A DNA stretch of 64,000 bases, taken from Parietaria judaica. Lineage: Eukaryota; Streptophyta; Magnoliopsida; Rosales; Urticaceae. Below are positions 46,106 to 57,796 of this stretch, one piece after another. The stretch lies in contig OX940871.1 in the NCBI GenBank assembly GCA_954871525.1, positions 22,852,586 to 22,916,585 of the forward strand, in the 5' to 3' direction. Made by a program: the position numbers and the translations under genes. The notes below the pieces were generated by a model. That model ran no database searches and was not told the origin of the DNA. It was given only the letters and a program-made list of their open reading frames with translations. Positions within the stretch are counted from its first letter, which is position 1. Every line of letters begins with the position of its first letter.

Positions 46106-48026
46106 GTGAGTATTTGAGTATTTCTTTCTAAATATTTTATCTATTGAGTATTTCCTTTTTGTGTATGAAGAGCTAAGAAGAAGGAAGTAGCGCATATATA
46201 ACATCCCAAGTCCATATCTTGTTATCGTTATAATTAATGGTTGAGTCAATTAGTTAGAGTTCGGATAAGAGATATTAAATGATCTTTATCAACAGTAAAG
46301 CAAGGATTTGGTCATCGTTCTGACCAATAAATCGGTCGCCAATATCGACGGACTAATCGGATTTTTATCAGTAGTAAAGCAAGGATTTGGTAATCCTTTT
46401 GGCGGATAAATCGGTTGCAGTTATCGACGGACTAATCGGTTATTGATGGATTTATCAACCTATAAAATATATTTTGACACATATTTACACTCAATTTTTA
46501 TATAGTGTTCTTCGAATTTCAAAATACTAATGTCGCAACAATAAACATAAACCAAGTCTCGTACGACACATAACATAAATAAAGTCTCATACAAAACATA
46601 AACCAAGTCTCACACAAAACATAACATATATCAAGTCTCTTACAAACTTAAACAATAAACCAAGTCTCAAACAAATAGTCAATACTAACGGAATGTTATT
46701 AGTTAAATGAGGAATGGCGGACTGTTCCCCAATTGTCTTGGCTTCTAAGATAAGTACTCGAATCTAGGCCTTAGTACTATGCGATAGTTGCTTAAATGGT
46801 AGTGAAATGTGGCCTGATCCGTAGACGCTCCACGAGCAAGATAGAGAGGATGGTTTAAAATGTTGTTATCCCATACCAGCGAAAAGATTTCTTGAGAACA
46901 ATGTGTCATCATGTTGTGAGGAGATACAGGTGGACAAATGAAGCTAGCATGGTTACTACTACTTCTAGATGACATTGTCTCAAGATGACAAGTTATCAAC
47001 AATGTTATCATTCGTATATCTATCGTTTGGAGCAGATCCTTCGAAGTCTACATTGCTAGGAGCTCGGACATCGCCATAGCGAGAATATGATATTCAACCT
47101 TACATTTTAGACACCTATTAAAAATATTAAAAATATTATTAAAATTGAAAGGATTCATACATATATAACCATAGTACTTGAAATCTCTCAAGATATATTA
47201 AACAAAATAAATAAAAAATAATAACTAGAAAATACGAGTTTAGTGAGTCTCAAGACTCATGCCGTGATGATTTGGGAAGAAAGTGGAAATTCCACAACGC
47301 CCTCGATAATTGACACTCTTCTCCAGTCGAGAAAAACATAAGATTTGCAAGCGGACGGTGGGAAAGAGGGGTTTTAGGATGATAAGGGCGGGGGTTTCCT
47401 CAAAAAGTGAGAATTTATACCGAAGTTCAATAATTTTTTAATTTGACCAACAAAACCCCTTACGAAAAGTACCTATATTTTCAAACGATTGTCCAGCGAA
47501 AACAATAAAACGATAACGATTACAGTCTAGTATTTATCTAGAACCTCTTTCCCGCTGACTATCGAATGATAATCGCGATAAGTCAACCTACTTTATTACC
47601 TGTTGCCTAAAATAGCCAGCCAAACAGCTATGGGAGCAGAGGGATCTAGTGAGGCCTATCCACGTCATATATAGCATATTACCATTTACTAATTAAATGC
47701 AGCGTGGAAGATATTATTTGCCTAAAAACGCCAAACTTCTATGGGAGTCAGTGAGGCCTAGGCCTGATATATATAGTAATAGTATACAGGCATAAATACT
47801 ATATATTTATATAGGTACTTATAAAGTGTATTCTGTATATTTATTTTGATCAATAAAAATATTAAACATTTGATACAGAGAACAGTATACACAGTTAAAC
47901 CTCGATAAATTAATAATTTTGATTAAAAAATATTTTCTTCCGTCCCGACTCAGGCTTAACTAACTAATTAATAATTCGCTAATTTTATAAGATAATAAGT
48001 TTTTAAACTATATAAGTCCTAAGTGA
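46106..48026. other. Region upstream of P450 copy 1, with a short tandem repeat
   Basis: No gene is seen. Two 79-bp tandem units at about 46283-46361 and 46362-46440 share GTAAAGCAAGGATTTGGT and ATCGACGGACTAATCGG. Their ATCGACGG/TAATCGG motifs resemble those of the MITE at 60399-60863. Promoter elements for the P450 would lie in the first few hundred bases, but I cannot assign one with confidence. Confidence 0.4.
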
Positions 48027-48035
48027 TAAATAAAA

Positions 48036-48580
48036 GGTTTAATCCCGGCAAAAGTACCAATACTTTCAAAAAGTAGACCAATAAATACCAATTCTTTTTA
48101 TTGCCCGGACAATGTTCCAATTCTTTAGTTTTGTGTCCCTATCGGTACCTCCGGAAAAAAAATCGTCCTCCAATGTTACTCACGCCACCGTTACAAAATT
48201 TTATCCACATTTCCGGAGTAAATTATCCATACGAAAGTTGGACGATCAAAGATAATCTTGGATATGTACTTAAAAGGGAGAAAAATTACTTTTTAATTCA
48301 ACACCGAAAAATGGCATAATCCATGGTTTGAAATTTTCACGAAAGGGATATGAGGAGACAAAACAAGAGAATTGGAACTTTATTCGGGTTAAAAAAGAAT
48401 TGGAATACAAAATCAAAACTTTGACGTGGCGTGAGTAACATTGGAGGACGATCTTTTTTTTTCGGAGGTACCAATAGGGACACAAAACTAAAGAATTGGA
48501 ACTTTGTCCGGGTAATAAAAATAATTGGTATTTATTGGTTCACTTTTTGAAAGTATTAATACTTTTGCCGGGATCAACCC
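48036..48580. mobile_element. 545-bp MULE-type MITE with long TIRs
   Basis: Inverted repeats of about 150 bp begin GGTTTAATCCCGGC on the left and GGGTTGATCCCGGC (reverse complement of the right end). Both arms contain CAATTCTTTAGTTTTGTGTC and CGTCCTCCAATGTTACTCAC. A perfect 9-bp duplication TAAATAAAA flanks it (48027-48035 and 48581-48589), the size expected for Mutator-like elements. No transposase is encoded. Confidence 0.88.
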
Positions 48581-48589
48581 TAAATAAAA

Positions 48590-49624
48590 TAACAATTTTA
48601 TATAAAAATAATAATATTACATATAACTATGGAATTACTATAACTAAAGTATAACATTTCATTACTAGTTATGAAATCATATTAAATATAAACAAATTAC
48701 ACTAATTAAATAATCATGTAATATTTTTAATATATGAGTATGGAGTTATTTGCCATTTTCTTGAAATTGATGTCCAGTTTGAATTAAGTGTCCGCTTCCA
48801 ATTAAGAAATTATGTTGTTGTATCTTTGTGACGTAAAAAATAATTGTCCAAGGTGATTGTCACTACTATTGCATCATTGGTTGAATCAAGCTCCATTTCA
48901 ATAATATCATCATCAAATTATGTATTATGATTAAAATATTCTTGACGTGTTATAAATAATTTTTTTTCTACATATAGTGATTATATAATTAATACTTTAA
49001 ATTAATAATTCGATAATATAATACATATTAGTGGTTCCAACATTATTAATTTATAGAGGATTTACTATACTCTAAAACTCTACTTTCACCGGCCAAATAC
49101 TACATGTTTGGCTAAGTATAGTCGCATAAAAATTGTTTATTATTATCGAATATAATATTGAAAATTTTCGGCACTGAGTACAAATGTTTATTTTTTTCGA
49201 CCAAATTTGAATTTTTATATTAAAAAGGTTAAGGAAAATAAATTAATAAATAATTTTAAGATATTAAGTTTCAGGAAAAAAATGCTACCATAAAGAACTC
49301 ATTCATTATCAAAACCAAGGTTCAAATTTTCGACTACAATCGTTGAAAATCGATCGAAATATTGATTGACAGTGGTCATCGACAAGTTTTCCGCATTAAT
49401 CATTGTTATTTTAACATTTTTCGATCGGCACCCACCAAACGATTATCGTTGGCCCTTGTGTACAACAAAATACAAAAAATTAGGTACTTATCGAGAAATT
49501 TTGGAAAAACTTTTGGGAGTATAAATTGGGTTTTTTTTTAAAGAAAACCCTACTCATTTAGCCTTTTCTCGCGGTTTTCGTTGCTCAACAGCGACGACTT
49601 GTGCTTCTCGACGGAAATCGAGCT
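48590..49624. other. Non-coding region left of the hAT element
   Basis: AT-rich, no recognised gene. Close to the hAT there is a TATA-like GTATAAATTGGG (about 49518-49529) and an AAAACCCTA telo-box-like motif (about 49543-49551) followed by a CT-rich/GC-rich stretch. This looks like the start of a transcription unit that the hAT element interrupted, but no product can be named. Confidence 0.35.
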
Positions 49625-50020
49625 AGTAAGAGTAGAGCTGCGAGTCACGACGAGTATGGGGCAGTCGCGACTCGTCGCGGCGAATTTGGAGCCATCGCGA
49701 CTCGTCGCGATTAAAGGGCGTAAGTCGCGACTGGTCGCGACGTGGGCTCGTCGTCGCGACGTGGGAGAGGGTGATCCGCGTGAGACGATCGACGGCCCAC
49801 AACGCGCCACGTCAGCGATCCGCGTGGTGTTTTTTCTTTGTGGCATTAATTCCCACTCTTCAACCGAAATTTACCCGAAATTAATTACCCAACCACAATT
49901 TTTACCCACTTTACTCGAATTCCAACCCAAAAATTTCAAATTTCAATATTTTTCACCCAACTTTATTCACCCACTTCACCCACCTCAATAATTATTCACC
50001 CACCCAACTCTCTCCTCAAA

Positions 50021-50031
50021 TCCTATAAATA
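50021..50031 (+). promoter_or_regulatory. TATA box of the hAT-1 transposase gene
   Basis: CCTATAAATACC lies about 115 bp before the ATG at 50144, followed by a CT-rich leader. The derivative element at 57797-59875 has the same layout (CTATAAATACACC on its coding strand). Confidence 0.7.
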
Positions 50032-50143
50032 CCACCTCTCCCACCCTCATTTCCTCACCAACAATCTTCCAACTCTCTCTCAAATTCTCTCAACTCTCTA
50101 AGTTTTTTCCCTCTAAAGCTCTCAAGTTCTCAAATTTCCCATT

Positions 50144-50595
50144 ATGTCTCGAAGAAGCGGTGGTAGTTCCGGGGGTCGTAGGGCGGCTAGGGATTTGTTT
50201 CCTGATTTTAATGCCGGGGAGCAATCGCAACCTACGCCCGAGGGCTACATTCCCGTTGTAGAAACACTTCCCTCCCCACCAAATCCAAATTATCCGACGC
50301 ACGTTCCGGCATCAATGGTCAACAGCAGCACGCTACGTCGATGTGGGGAGGCAGGAACCACCGATCCATTTTTTGAACTCTTGTTTCAAGGAGGACCCGC
50401 CGACGACCGTATGGAGGGCCCATCTCAACCGCCGGAGGAACCGCCTCAAAGACGCAATCTTGCCGAAGAGGTGGGCCCACACCATTCCTCTGTTGTTGGC
50501 TCGTACCACGATGGTTCTCCACTCTCGATCAACGAAACCGGCGAAGGCTCCGTCCAACGTCCTCGACGTGCTCGACGTCCGCGACCGGAAACGGG
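50144..50595 (+). CDS. hAT-1 transposase exon 1
   Basis: Opens MSRRSGGSSGGRRAARDLFP and is rich in Arg, Ser, Pro and Gly with no known fold, ending RRARRPRPETG. Reading through the exon end gives TAA at 50597, so splicing is required: donor GG|GTAATT at 50596, acceptor TTTTAATAG at 51361-51369. The join forms a Gly codon and leads directly into the BED-finger exon in frame. Such disordered N-terminal exons are common in hAT transposases. Confidence 0.8.
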
Positions 50596-51369
50596 GTAAT
50601 TATTTTAATTATTATTATTTTAATATTATTTTTATTATTATTATAATTATTTTAGAATAAATAATTAATTTGCCACGTCTCTTGAAAGTCTTAGTATGCT
50701 CTGTGGTTGCGGTTCCGACTGATCTTCCACATCAGAAACGAATTTCTTGAGATTTAATAATCATTTAATCTTATTAATTTAATTAAACTTTATATGGTTA
50801 CTTAATAAGTTAAAAACCTTCCAATTTAATTTAATTATTTTATTTTAATTAATTAATTTGCCACGTCTCTTGAAAGTCTTAGTATGCTCTGTGGTTGCGG
50901 TTCCGACTGATCTTCCACATCAGAAACGAATTTCTTGAGATTTAATAATCATTTAATCATATTAATTTAATAAAACTTTAAATGGTTACTTAAATAAGTT
51001 AAAAAAATTAAAAAGGTAATTTGTATGTGTGATAATAATTATAAAGTTCTTATTGGATTACGCGGTGTCTTAGAAAGATTGGTTTTTAAATAAGGTTTGC
51101 TTTGCAATCTCCTCCAAGCTAGCCTGGGAACCTCGGGGAGTTCTGTCTAGAAAAGCTTGGGCCTAAAGCGGGATCATAGCATCCTTTCCAGTCGATCTGG
51201 CCGTGGAACCTCGGGGAGTTCCGTCCAAAAGAGTTTGATAATTATTTTCACACATAAGAAATACCATTTTAATTTTGTTAACTTTTTTATTTAACTTTTA
51301 ATTAAATCAATATGATGAATAATAAACTTTATGACATTTAAATTTTTGATTTTCCTTTTGTTTTAATAG
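50596..51369 (+). other. hAT-1 intron with a 188-bp tandem duplication
   Basis: A unit starting TTGCCACGTCTCTTGAAAG and running through GGTTGCGGTTCCGACTGATC and CATCAGAAACGAATTTC occurs at about 50662-50805 and again about 188 bp on (50850-50995) with few differences. A second pair of short repeats around GGAACCTCGGGGAGTTC(T/C)GTC lies at about 51127 and 51205. Confidence 0.85.
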
Positions 51370-53179
51370 AGTTAATCCTCATGGCTTGGCGTGGGGACGG
51401 CCAAACACGGCCCCGGTGTGGAAATTTTTTCACGAAGATCGGCACATCAACGATCGAGGCGAGCGTGTTAAAAATGCCACATGCAAAAAGTGCGGGACAA
51501 TTCTAGACGGAATGGGGGAGCGGGGAACCGGATACTTAAACCGACACGCTAATGTATGCTTCCCAACCGGGGAGCTCGATGAGGTAAACACAGCACAGGT
51601 AAGTGCTCTTTCTGCTGTGAATTTACGGAAATGGACACTCGAATGGATTCTTTCTACGGGCGTTCCGCTGAGTTTTGTCGAAAATCCCAACCACACACGA
51701 TATATGAAAATGATTAATCCGTCGTACCAGCAGTTTTCCCGTACCACTTATACCGGGGACATGGAAACCGCTTATGATTTGCAAAAAAACCTTTTAGTCG
51801 ATTTTTTCAAAATGTCTAACATAAACGTTGCTTTTACCACCGACTTGTGGAGCGGTCCAAGTTTAAATGATTACATGAGTTTGACCGCCCACTACGTCGA
51901 CGATGAGTGGAATCCATGTCAACGACTTTTAAACTTATCGCCTTTCGAGTGTCGCCATACCGGAAAAAACATAGCCGAGAAATTATTTGAATTATTTGGT
52001 GATTGGGGTTTACAAAATCGTGTTATTTCAATTACCTTAGATAATGCCTCAAGCAACAACGCCGCGATTATGATCTTGGAAACAATGTTGCCCGCTTCTC
52101 CGTTTCGAAATATTTTACATCAACGGTGTGCTTGTCACATAATTAATTTAATTGCACGAACGGGCGAGGGACATATTGCACACCATGTTGAAAAATTACG
52201 CGGCATTGTTGATTGGATCCGGCATCCTCAGACCACCAATAGGTGGAGACGATTTTGTAAAGACCACAACCATAAAGCTAATAAGTTTGGTTTAGATAAT
52301 AATACGCGATGGAACTCTACGTATTTAATTATTTCAGTTGTGTGTAGACAGAGGCTTCCTTTGGACCATTTCCTCGGACAGGAACTCCCTCCGGAGGCGC
52401 GGATCACGGAGGCGGAATGGGCTACCGCGAAGAAATTCCTCGCTTTCCTCAAACCTTTTTATGCTGTTACTTTAAATTTTTCTAACCAAAATAAACCTTC
52501 TTTGAATCATGGTCTTTCGGGTCTTTATCAAATTTCGTGTGCTTTCAAAGAATTCGAAAACGACCCTATTATTTCGCCTCTTATTGAGTCTATGGTTGCA
52601 AAATTCAAGTCGTATTGGGATCCACCCCCGTTTTCGTTTTGCTTCGGTGCTATTCTAGACCCTCATGTTTCGGATGCATATGGGCCAATGATGATAGCGA
52701 TCGGAGAAAACATAGGGGTGGATTATCGTAATTATGTTAATGTTGTTAACGAAGCTTTTTATGAATTGTACAGTGAATACAACAAACGGTTCCCTCAATT
52801 CAACTCACAGGAGGAGCAAAGGGCAGTGATGGCAAGCCCAACCAAGACGGGATACGACTTCAGCCGGAGACTCAAGCAACGGGTAAGTCGCGGGGAATCC
52901 ACTACGCCGTTGGCGGGCGACACGGACGGCCAACCGACAGAATTGAAGCGCTACTACGGCCTGCTATTCGACGAAGACTCCGACGAGTTCGATGTGATAA
53001 GGTGGTGGAAGATTCAACGGGACAGATTTCCGATATTGGCGAGAATGGCGAGGGATATACTGTCCATCCCCATTTCCAGCGTTGCTTCGGAGAGCGTTTT
53101 TAGCACGGCTCAATATCTCATCAACGACCGGCGGGCGTCAACCACCAACACACTTCGAGCAGATTGTGGTGTTGAATGA
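51370..53179 (+). CDS. hAT-1 transposase exon 2 (BED finger, catalytic core, dimerisation)
   Basis: About 600 codons. A BED-type zinc finger comes first (VWKFFHEDRH, then CKKCG and YLNRHANVC). The RNase H-like core has FTTDLWSGPS (first Asp), VISITLDNASSNNA (second Asp) and HQRCACHIINLIART, the conserved C-x-C-H block. A WNSTYLII segment and an all-alpha insertion follow. The C-terminal hAT dimerisation region IRWWKIQRDRFPILARMARD, then SVASESVFSTAQYLINDRR includes the ASESVFS motif around the catalytic region. After ASTTNT the frame leaves the conserved sequence and stops at 53177-53179. The product would cut and paste the element in the nucleus. Confidence 0.92.
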
Positions 53180-53273
53180 TTTGTTGTTCAACCCCCCCGT
53201 GATTGCCGAACGCTCCGAGCCAAGCGATCTGGAGCTAATGACGGAAAGATTCAACGCAATGTTCCCCGAGTAA
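53150..53273 (+). pseudogene. hAT-1 transposase C-terminal tail in shifted frame
   Basis: The expected C-terminus continues in another frame as HFEQIVVLNDLLFNPPVIAE, then LELMTERFNAMFPE, ending at TAA/TGA around 53271-53276. A one- or two-base indel near 53150 separates it from exon 2. Whether the truncated protein dimerises is unknown. Confidence 0.75.
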
Positions 53274-53899
53274 TGATGTGCTCTTTCCTCTCTTGGTTTT
53301 ATGTCCCTAAGGAGGGTTTTACAAGAGAGGTTTTAGTGAGGCATCTTGTAATATTTACACTGAATATTTACAGCTCTCTTCCACCTTATTGTAATATTCA
53401 CAATGAATAATACAACTTCTTTTTTTTAATATCTCGTCTTATCGTATTTAATTATATATTTGTTGATTAAATTTGTTCAAATTATTAATATGCTACAAAT
53501 TAATATTTATTAACATATGTTACAAATTAAAAACGAACATATAAATCAAACAAATTAATATGTTACAAAATAATAATATAACATATTTAAATATTAATTT
53601 TGAAATAAATTAATTACTATAAATAATAAAAATATGTAAATATAGTTTTGAAATTATTGATAAAGTTTGATAATAAAATTCGGGTAAAAACTAACTAAGT
53701 TTAACACTGGAAAAAACTAGATACATATGCCACAAAGTAGAAAAATCGAAGAACCCGTGCAATTTCTCGCCACTCTTCTCTTGGTCGCGATTTCTCGCGA
53801 CGTCGCGAGTCGCGACCCGTCGCGACGCCCAAACTCGCGATTTTGGCGACGTCCATCGCGACGAGTCGCGACGTCGCGTATCACAGCTCTAAGTAAGAG

Positions 53900-54430
53900 C
53901 ACCCTGTATTTTTTCTAAGCGGTGTGTGACTTAAGTTTCATAAGCCAATATTTTTTATTTTATTTTTAACCCGATTTTGTGAAATTTTTGATAGATTAAT
54001 GACTTATAATGTTAAATACATATCTATTAATCATTTTTCTTTTATATCTACCCATTTAGATTATTTTTATAAGATTTTCATTGAGTTGAAAATGAAAGAG
54101 TTAGTTTTATATGAGTTTATGTTTAGAAATGTGTCAAGATTGGAAATTTCTCATCTTTTCTATATGAATGTTTTAGGATCAAAACATGTATAGATTTGTT
54201 ATTGGTGAATTATTTTGTTAAAATTAGGTAATTTTTGGAAGCATGTATGGCAAAAGTATACAAGGTTTTGATTTTATAGATTTACAAGAAATTTTCTTAT
54301 ATCTGTTGATTATATGATGTTAGAAATTTAAAATATTATAGTGAATTCAAATTATGTATGTTCGAGGTAAGAAATTTGCATTTTACATGATTTTTCAAAT
54401 TTTCTCTTGATTATAGCTGGCATAAGTCCA
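53900..54430. other. Non-coding region right of hAT-1
   Basis: AT-rich, no recognised gene or repeat boundary. Confidence 0.35.
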
Positions 54431-55510
54431 AAAAGTCCATCTTTTGCGATCTTTGAAGTAGTTTATTCATTTTTATTGTTATTTGCTCACATTAAATATT
54501 TAGTGAAATAATAATGTGAGATTATGTTGTAATTTAATTACATATTGGAGCTTAAGCAACGCTTTTCCCTTAATTGCGACAAAACTAAAAAATAAAAAAG
54601 TTCATATTTTTGCGATTTTTGAGGTAATTTAACCAGTGTTGTTTCTGTTTGCTCTCATTAAATATTTATTCCAATAATAATCTGAGATTTTGGTAAAATT
54701 TAATTACATATTTGAGCTTAATCCAAGGTTTTCCCTTAATTGCATGAAACATCCATAAAGTCCACATCTTCTTATTTATGAGGTAATTTAATCATTTTTG
54801 TTGTTGTTTGCTTTCATTAAATATGTATTCCAATAATAGTTGGAGGTTGTGGTGTAATTTAATTGCATATTTGAGCTTAGATCTTTTCCATTAATTGTGG
54901 CAAAAGTCTTATAAGAACTCATAGTTTGCAATTTTTGAGGTAATTAATCATTTTTGTTGTTGTCTACTTTCATTAAATATTTATGGCAATAATAATATGA
55001 TATTTTGGTGTTGTTTAATTGCATATTTTAGCTTAATCCGAGATATTCTCTTAATTTCGGCAAAAGTCCAAAAAGTTTTTCTTGTGCGATTTTTGAGGTA
55101 ATTTAATCATTTTTGTTGCTATTTTCTTTCATTAAATATTTATTGAAACAATAATCTGATATTTTGGTGTAATTAGTTGCATATTTGAGCTTAATCTGAT
55201 ATTTTCCCTTCATTGCGGTAAAAGTCCCAAAAGTCCTTCTTTTGCGAGTTTTGAGGTGATTCAACCATTTTGTTTGTATTTGATTTCGTTAAATATTTAT
55301 TGAAATAATAATCTTATATTTTGGAATAATTTAGTTGCATAGTTTTGCTTAATCCGGGTTTTCCCTTAATTGCGGCAAAAGTTCAAAAGTTCAAAAGTTT
55401 TATCTCTTTTGATTTTGAGGTAATTTAATCGTTTTTTTTTTGTTTGCTGTTTTCTTTCATTAAATATTTATTGAAATAATAATCTAAGTTTTTTTTTTTT
55501 CCAATTTTTC
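54430..55510. repeat. Seven-copy tandem array, unit about 156-171 bp
   Basis: The marker CATTAAATATTTAT (allowing mismatches) recurs at 54490, 54656, 54815, 54971, 55130, 55287 and 55458. Each unit also carries TGAGGTAATTTAATCATTTT, AATAATAATCTGA, TTGAGCTTAATCC and CCCTTAATTGCGGCAAAAG. Divergence between units is considerable, so the array is old. There is no coding potential. Confidence 0.88.
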
Positions 55511-57788
55511 CAGCAAAAGTAACAAAAGTTCACGTTTTATTTTTTGTTTGTTTTGAAGCTAATCTCGTCACTTGTCCTGCTATTTAGGCGCATAAGGTTA
55601 CGAGTGTCATTGGGGATTTCGTACATGACGCAACATTTTTACCCTTATCCAGACCACTCAAATCAAATGATTCTTTATTCGAGTTATTCGGCCCCCTTTC
55701 AATATCCTTAGTGCAATAATTGCATTTGAATTGAGAGAGAGAGAGTTTCTGAATGGTAATTATGCATTTGGTTGAGATGGTTAGCTTATTAATCAAAATG
55801 GCAATTATTGTTTGATATTTTGGTGTTTGGGTTTAATCGCTAGCTAGCTGGTTATATTCTGATGAACTCAATCCTGGAGAAGGTCAAAGCAAGTACTACA
55901 ATATACTATATAATATATGAATAGCAAATCAATATCTTCATGTTACTTGTATAGTTGTATGTTCTCTTTATTTGTTCTGTAACTTTAATAATGAATCTTC
56001 CTCTGTTACAGATTTGTATAGATTTCAAATATAAGCTTAGCCGTTCTCAACTCAATGACGATTTACAATTTGATCAACCTCAAGTAATATTGAAGAAGAG
56101 CGGCGCAACAAGAACAAATAGAAGAAGAAATAGATGAATTTGGTTGGGAATCGAAGATGTTCAAGTCATGGAGGATATGCAGAATAACCTTGCACTCCAA
56201 GTAGCGCAAATGAGATGAAGCCGTTAACACTTGATAAATAATCTTAGATAATTTGATACAATTAATGTTTTCTTTTTATGTCCACAAAACAATGTAACAC
56301 TTACTTTTTAATTTAGAATTCCTAATTACAATTCTCTTTGTTGTTTAATATTTACTCATGTGGTGCTCTTGATTAGAATACCAATATGTTTCTATAAAAT
56401 ATTAATCATGTTATCATATATATTTTGATTAAATTAAAAATCATACCATATTAAATATTCATGGTATATAATTTTTTTTAGTGTAAAATTTTCGAATAAA
56501 CTTTTAAAAATTTATTTTATTTATGTGTTATTATAAAATATATTCAATGGATATTTTATGAAAAATAAAATAATTGGATATTATTAAATAGATTATTTTA
56601 AATTTAAATTTAAATTATTACTATTAAAAATAACCGTATATATAAGTGTAATATAATTTAATTTTTTACAAGAAAAATGTATTCAGATCTGCATTCAGAT
56701 CTTAAAAAACAAACACACTTAATTAATATGGCATTCAGATTCAGATGTCACATCTTATTATTCAGATGTGCATTCAGATTCAGACGTCTTAATCTTAATG
56801 TAAATAAACAGACCCTGAGTGTGAATTGTAGGGTGTGGTTTGCCATAAATTAGGGAAAGCAGGCTTCAACCACCTTGGAGATATTATCTCCCATTATCTT
56901 TGTTATTTAATATCTAAATTAAAGAAGATACAAGATATCAGATATGCTATATCATTTAGATATTTCAAACATTTAATAGATTAAATCATGTATAAATTAT
57001 CGGGAGCTTCTTGTTCCTTAAAATGTATTCCAAGAGATATGAATCCAAGTATCTACTTCAACACTACTCTTTTGTTGTGAGTAGTGACTGGCATTCAACA
57101 AACTGATGCTTTAATATGGTGTGTATCAATGAAACACATGAATAGATGCTGGTATTTTATTTTAATTTTTAATTTTTTGCTTTTATAGGTTTCGACTGAT
57201 TGGTAAAAAATTTACTTTCACTGATTTTTTTTTTTCGTGCTCGCTGATGAAATCGGATCACCTTCTATGGCTTGTGACGAGCCAGAGTAAGTGATCCGAT
57301 TATATTAATGTTGAAAATACTACATTAGTGTTGATAATACTATATTCATTGTAATATATATAAATGGTAGCTTTCTATTACCAAGTGTTTTTATATTTTT
57401 TTCCTATTAGTACATTGAAGAAAAAAAAAATTCAGAATCTTAATTTGAAATTTTAGGAAAAAAAAATCGGAATTTTTTCGTCAAATTTTTTCGAGACATT
57501 GCTGCAACGAGAAAACTTTAGCCGCAACGAGACCAAAACTCGCCAGAATTTAAGGACAATATGTGCTTGGTACAACTTCTAGTAGTCGTCGTCGTTCATG
57601 CAATTTCGTTGCAGCGAGAGTAACTCTCGCCGGAACTAGCGAGACATCGTACACGACTATAAAAAAGTGTTGTTTTAGTTTCTACGATAGTGAAAAAAGA
57701 ACAGATTTAAGCGTTATGTAAATGTTTGCAGTTGCACAATGCTTTTTTTGTGTCGTGTAATCAAATTTTTGTACTTATAGATAGTGTA
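55511..57788. other. Non-coding region between tandem array and hAT derivative
   Basis: No supported gene. A plus-strand stretch at about 56011-56220, after a TTACAG acceptor-like site, is exon-like in composition (GAAGAAGAGCGGCGC) but short and unrecognised. Repeated CATTCAGAT(TCAGA) motifs at about 56682-56790 followed by CAGACCCTGAG look like one end of a hAT-type MITE whose other end was not found. Confidence 0.3.
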
Positions 57789-57796
57789 CGTCTAAC

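Larger units (their letters stand above)
49633..53891 (+). mobile_element. hAT-1: nearly intact hAT transposon
   Basis: Starts TAGAGCTGCGAGTCACG and ends TATCACAGCTCTA (reverse complement TAGAGCTGTGATA), with a perfect 8-bp duplication AGTAAGAG (49625-49632 and 53892-53899). Length is 4259 bp. Both ends carry dense clusters of TCGCGACTCGTCGCGA-type motifs (about 49665-49770 and 53785-53880). A promoter, a short exon 1, a 774-bp intron and a long transposase exon lie inside. Only a frameshift near the transposase C-terminus argues against autonomy. Confidence 0.95.

Noticed and set aside
48101..48485. Open frames on both strands near 48.1-48.5 kb
   Set aside because: They are the two inverted arms of the MULE-type MITE read in opposite directions.
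56640..56830. Possible hAT MITE with CATTCAGAT repeats ending CAGACCCTG
   Set aside because: The matching left terminus and an 8-bp duplication could not be found, so no element is claimed.
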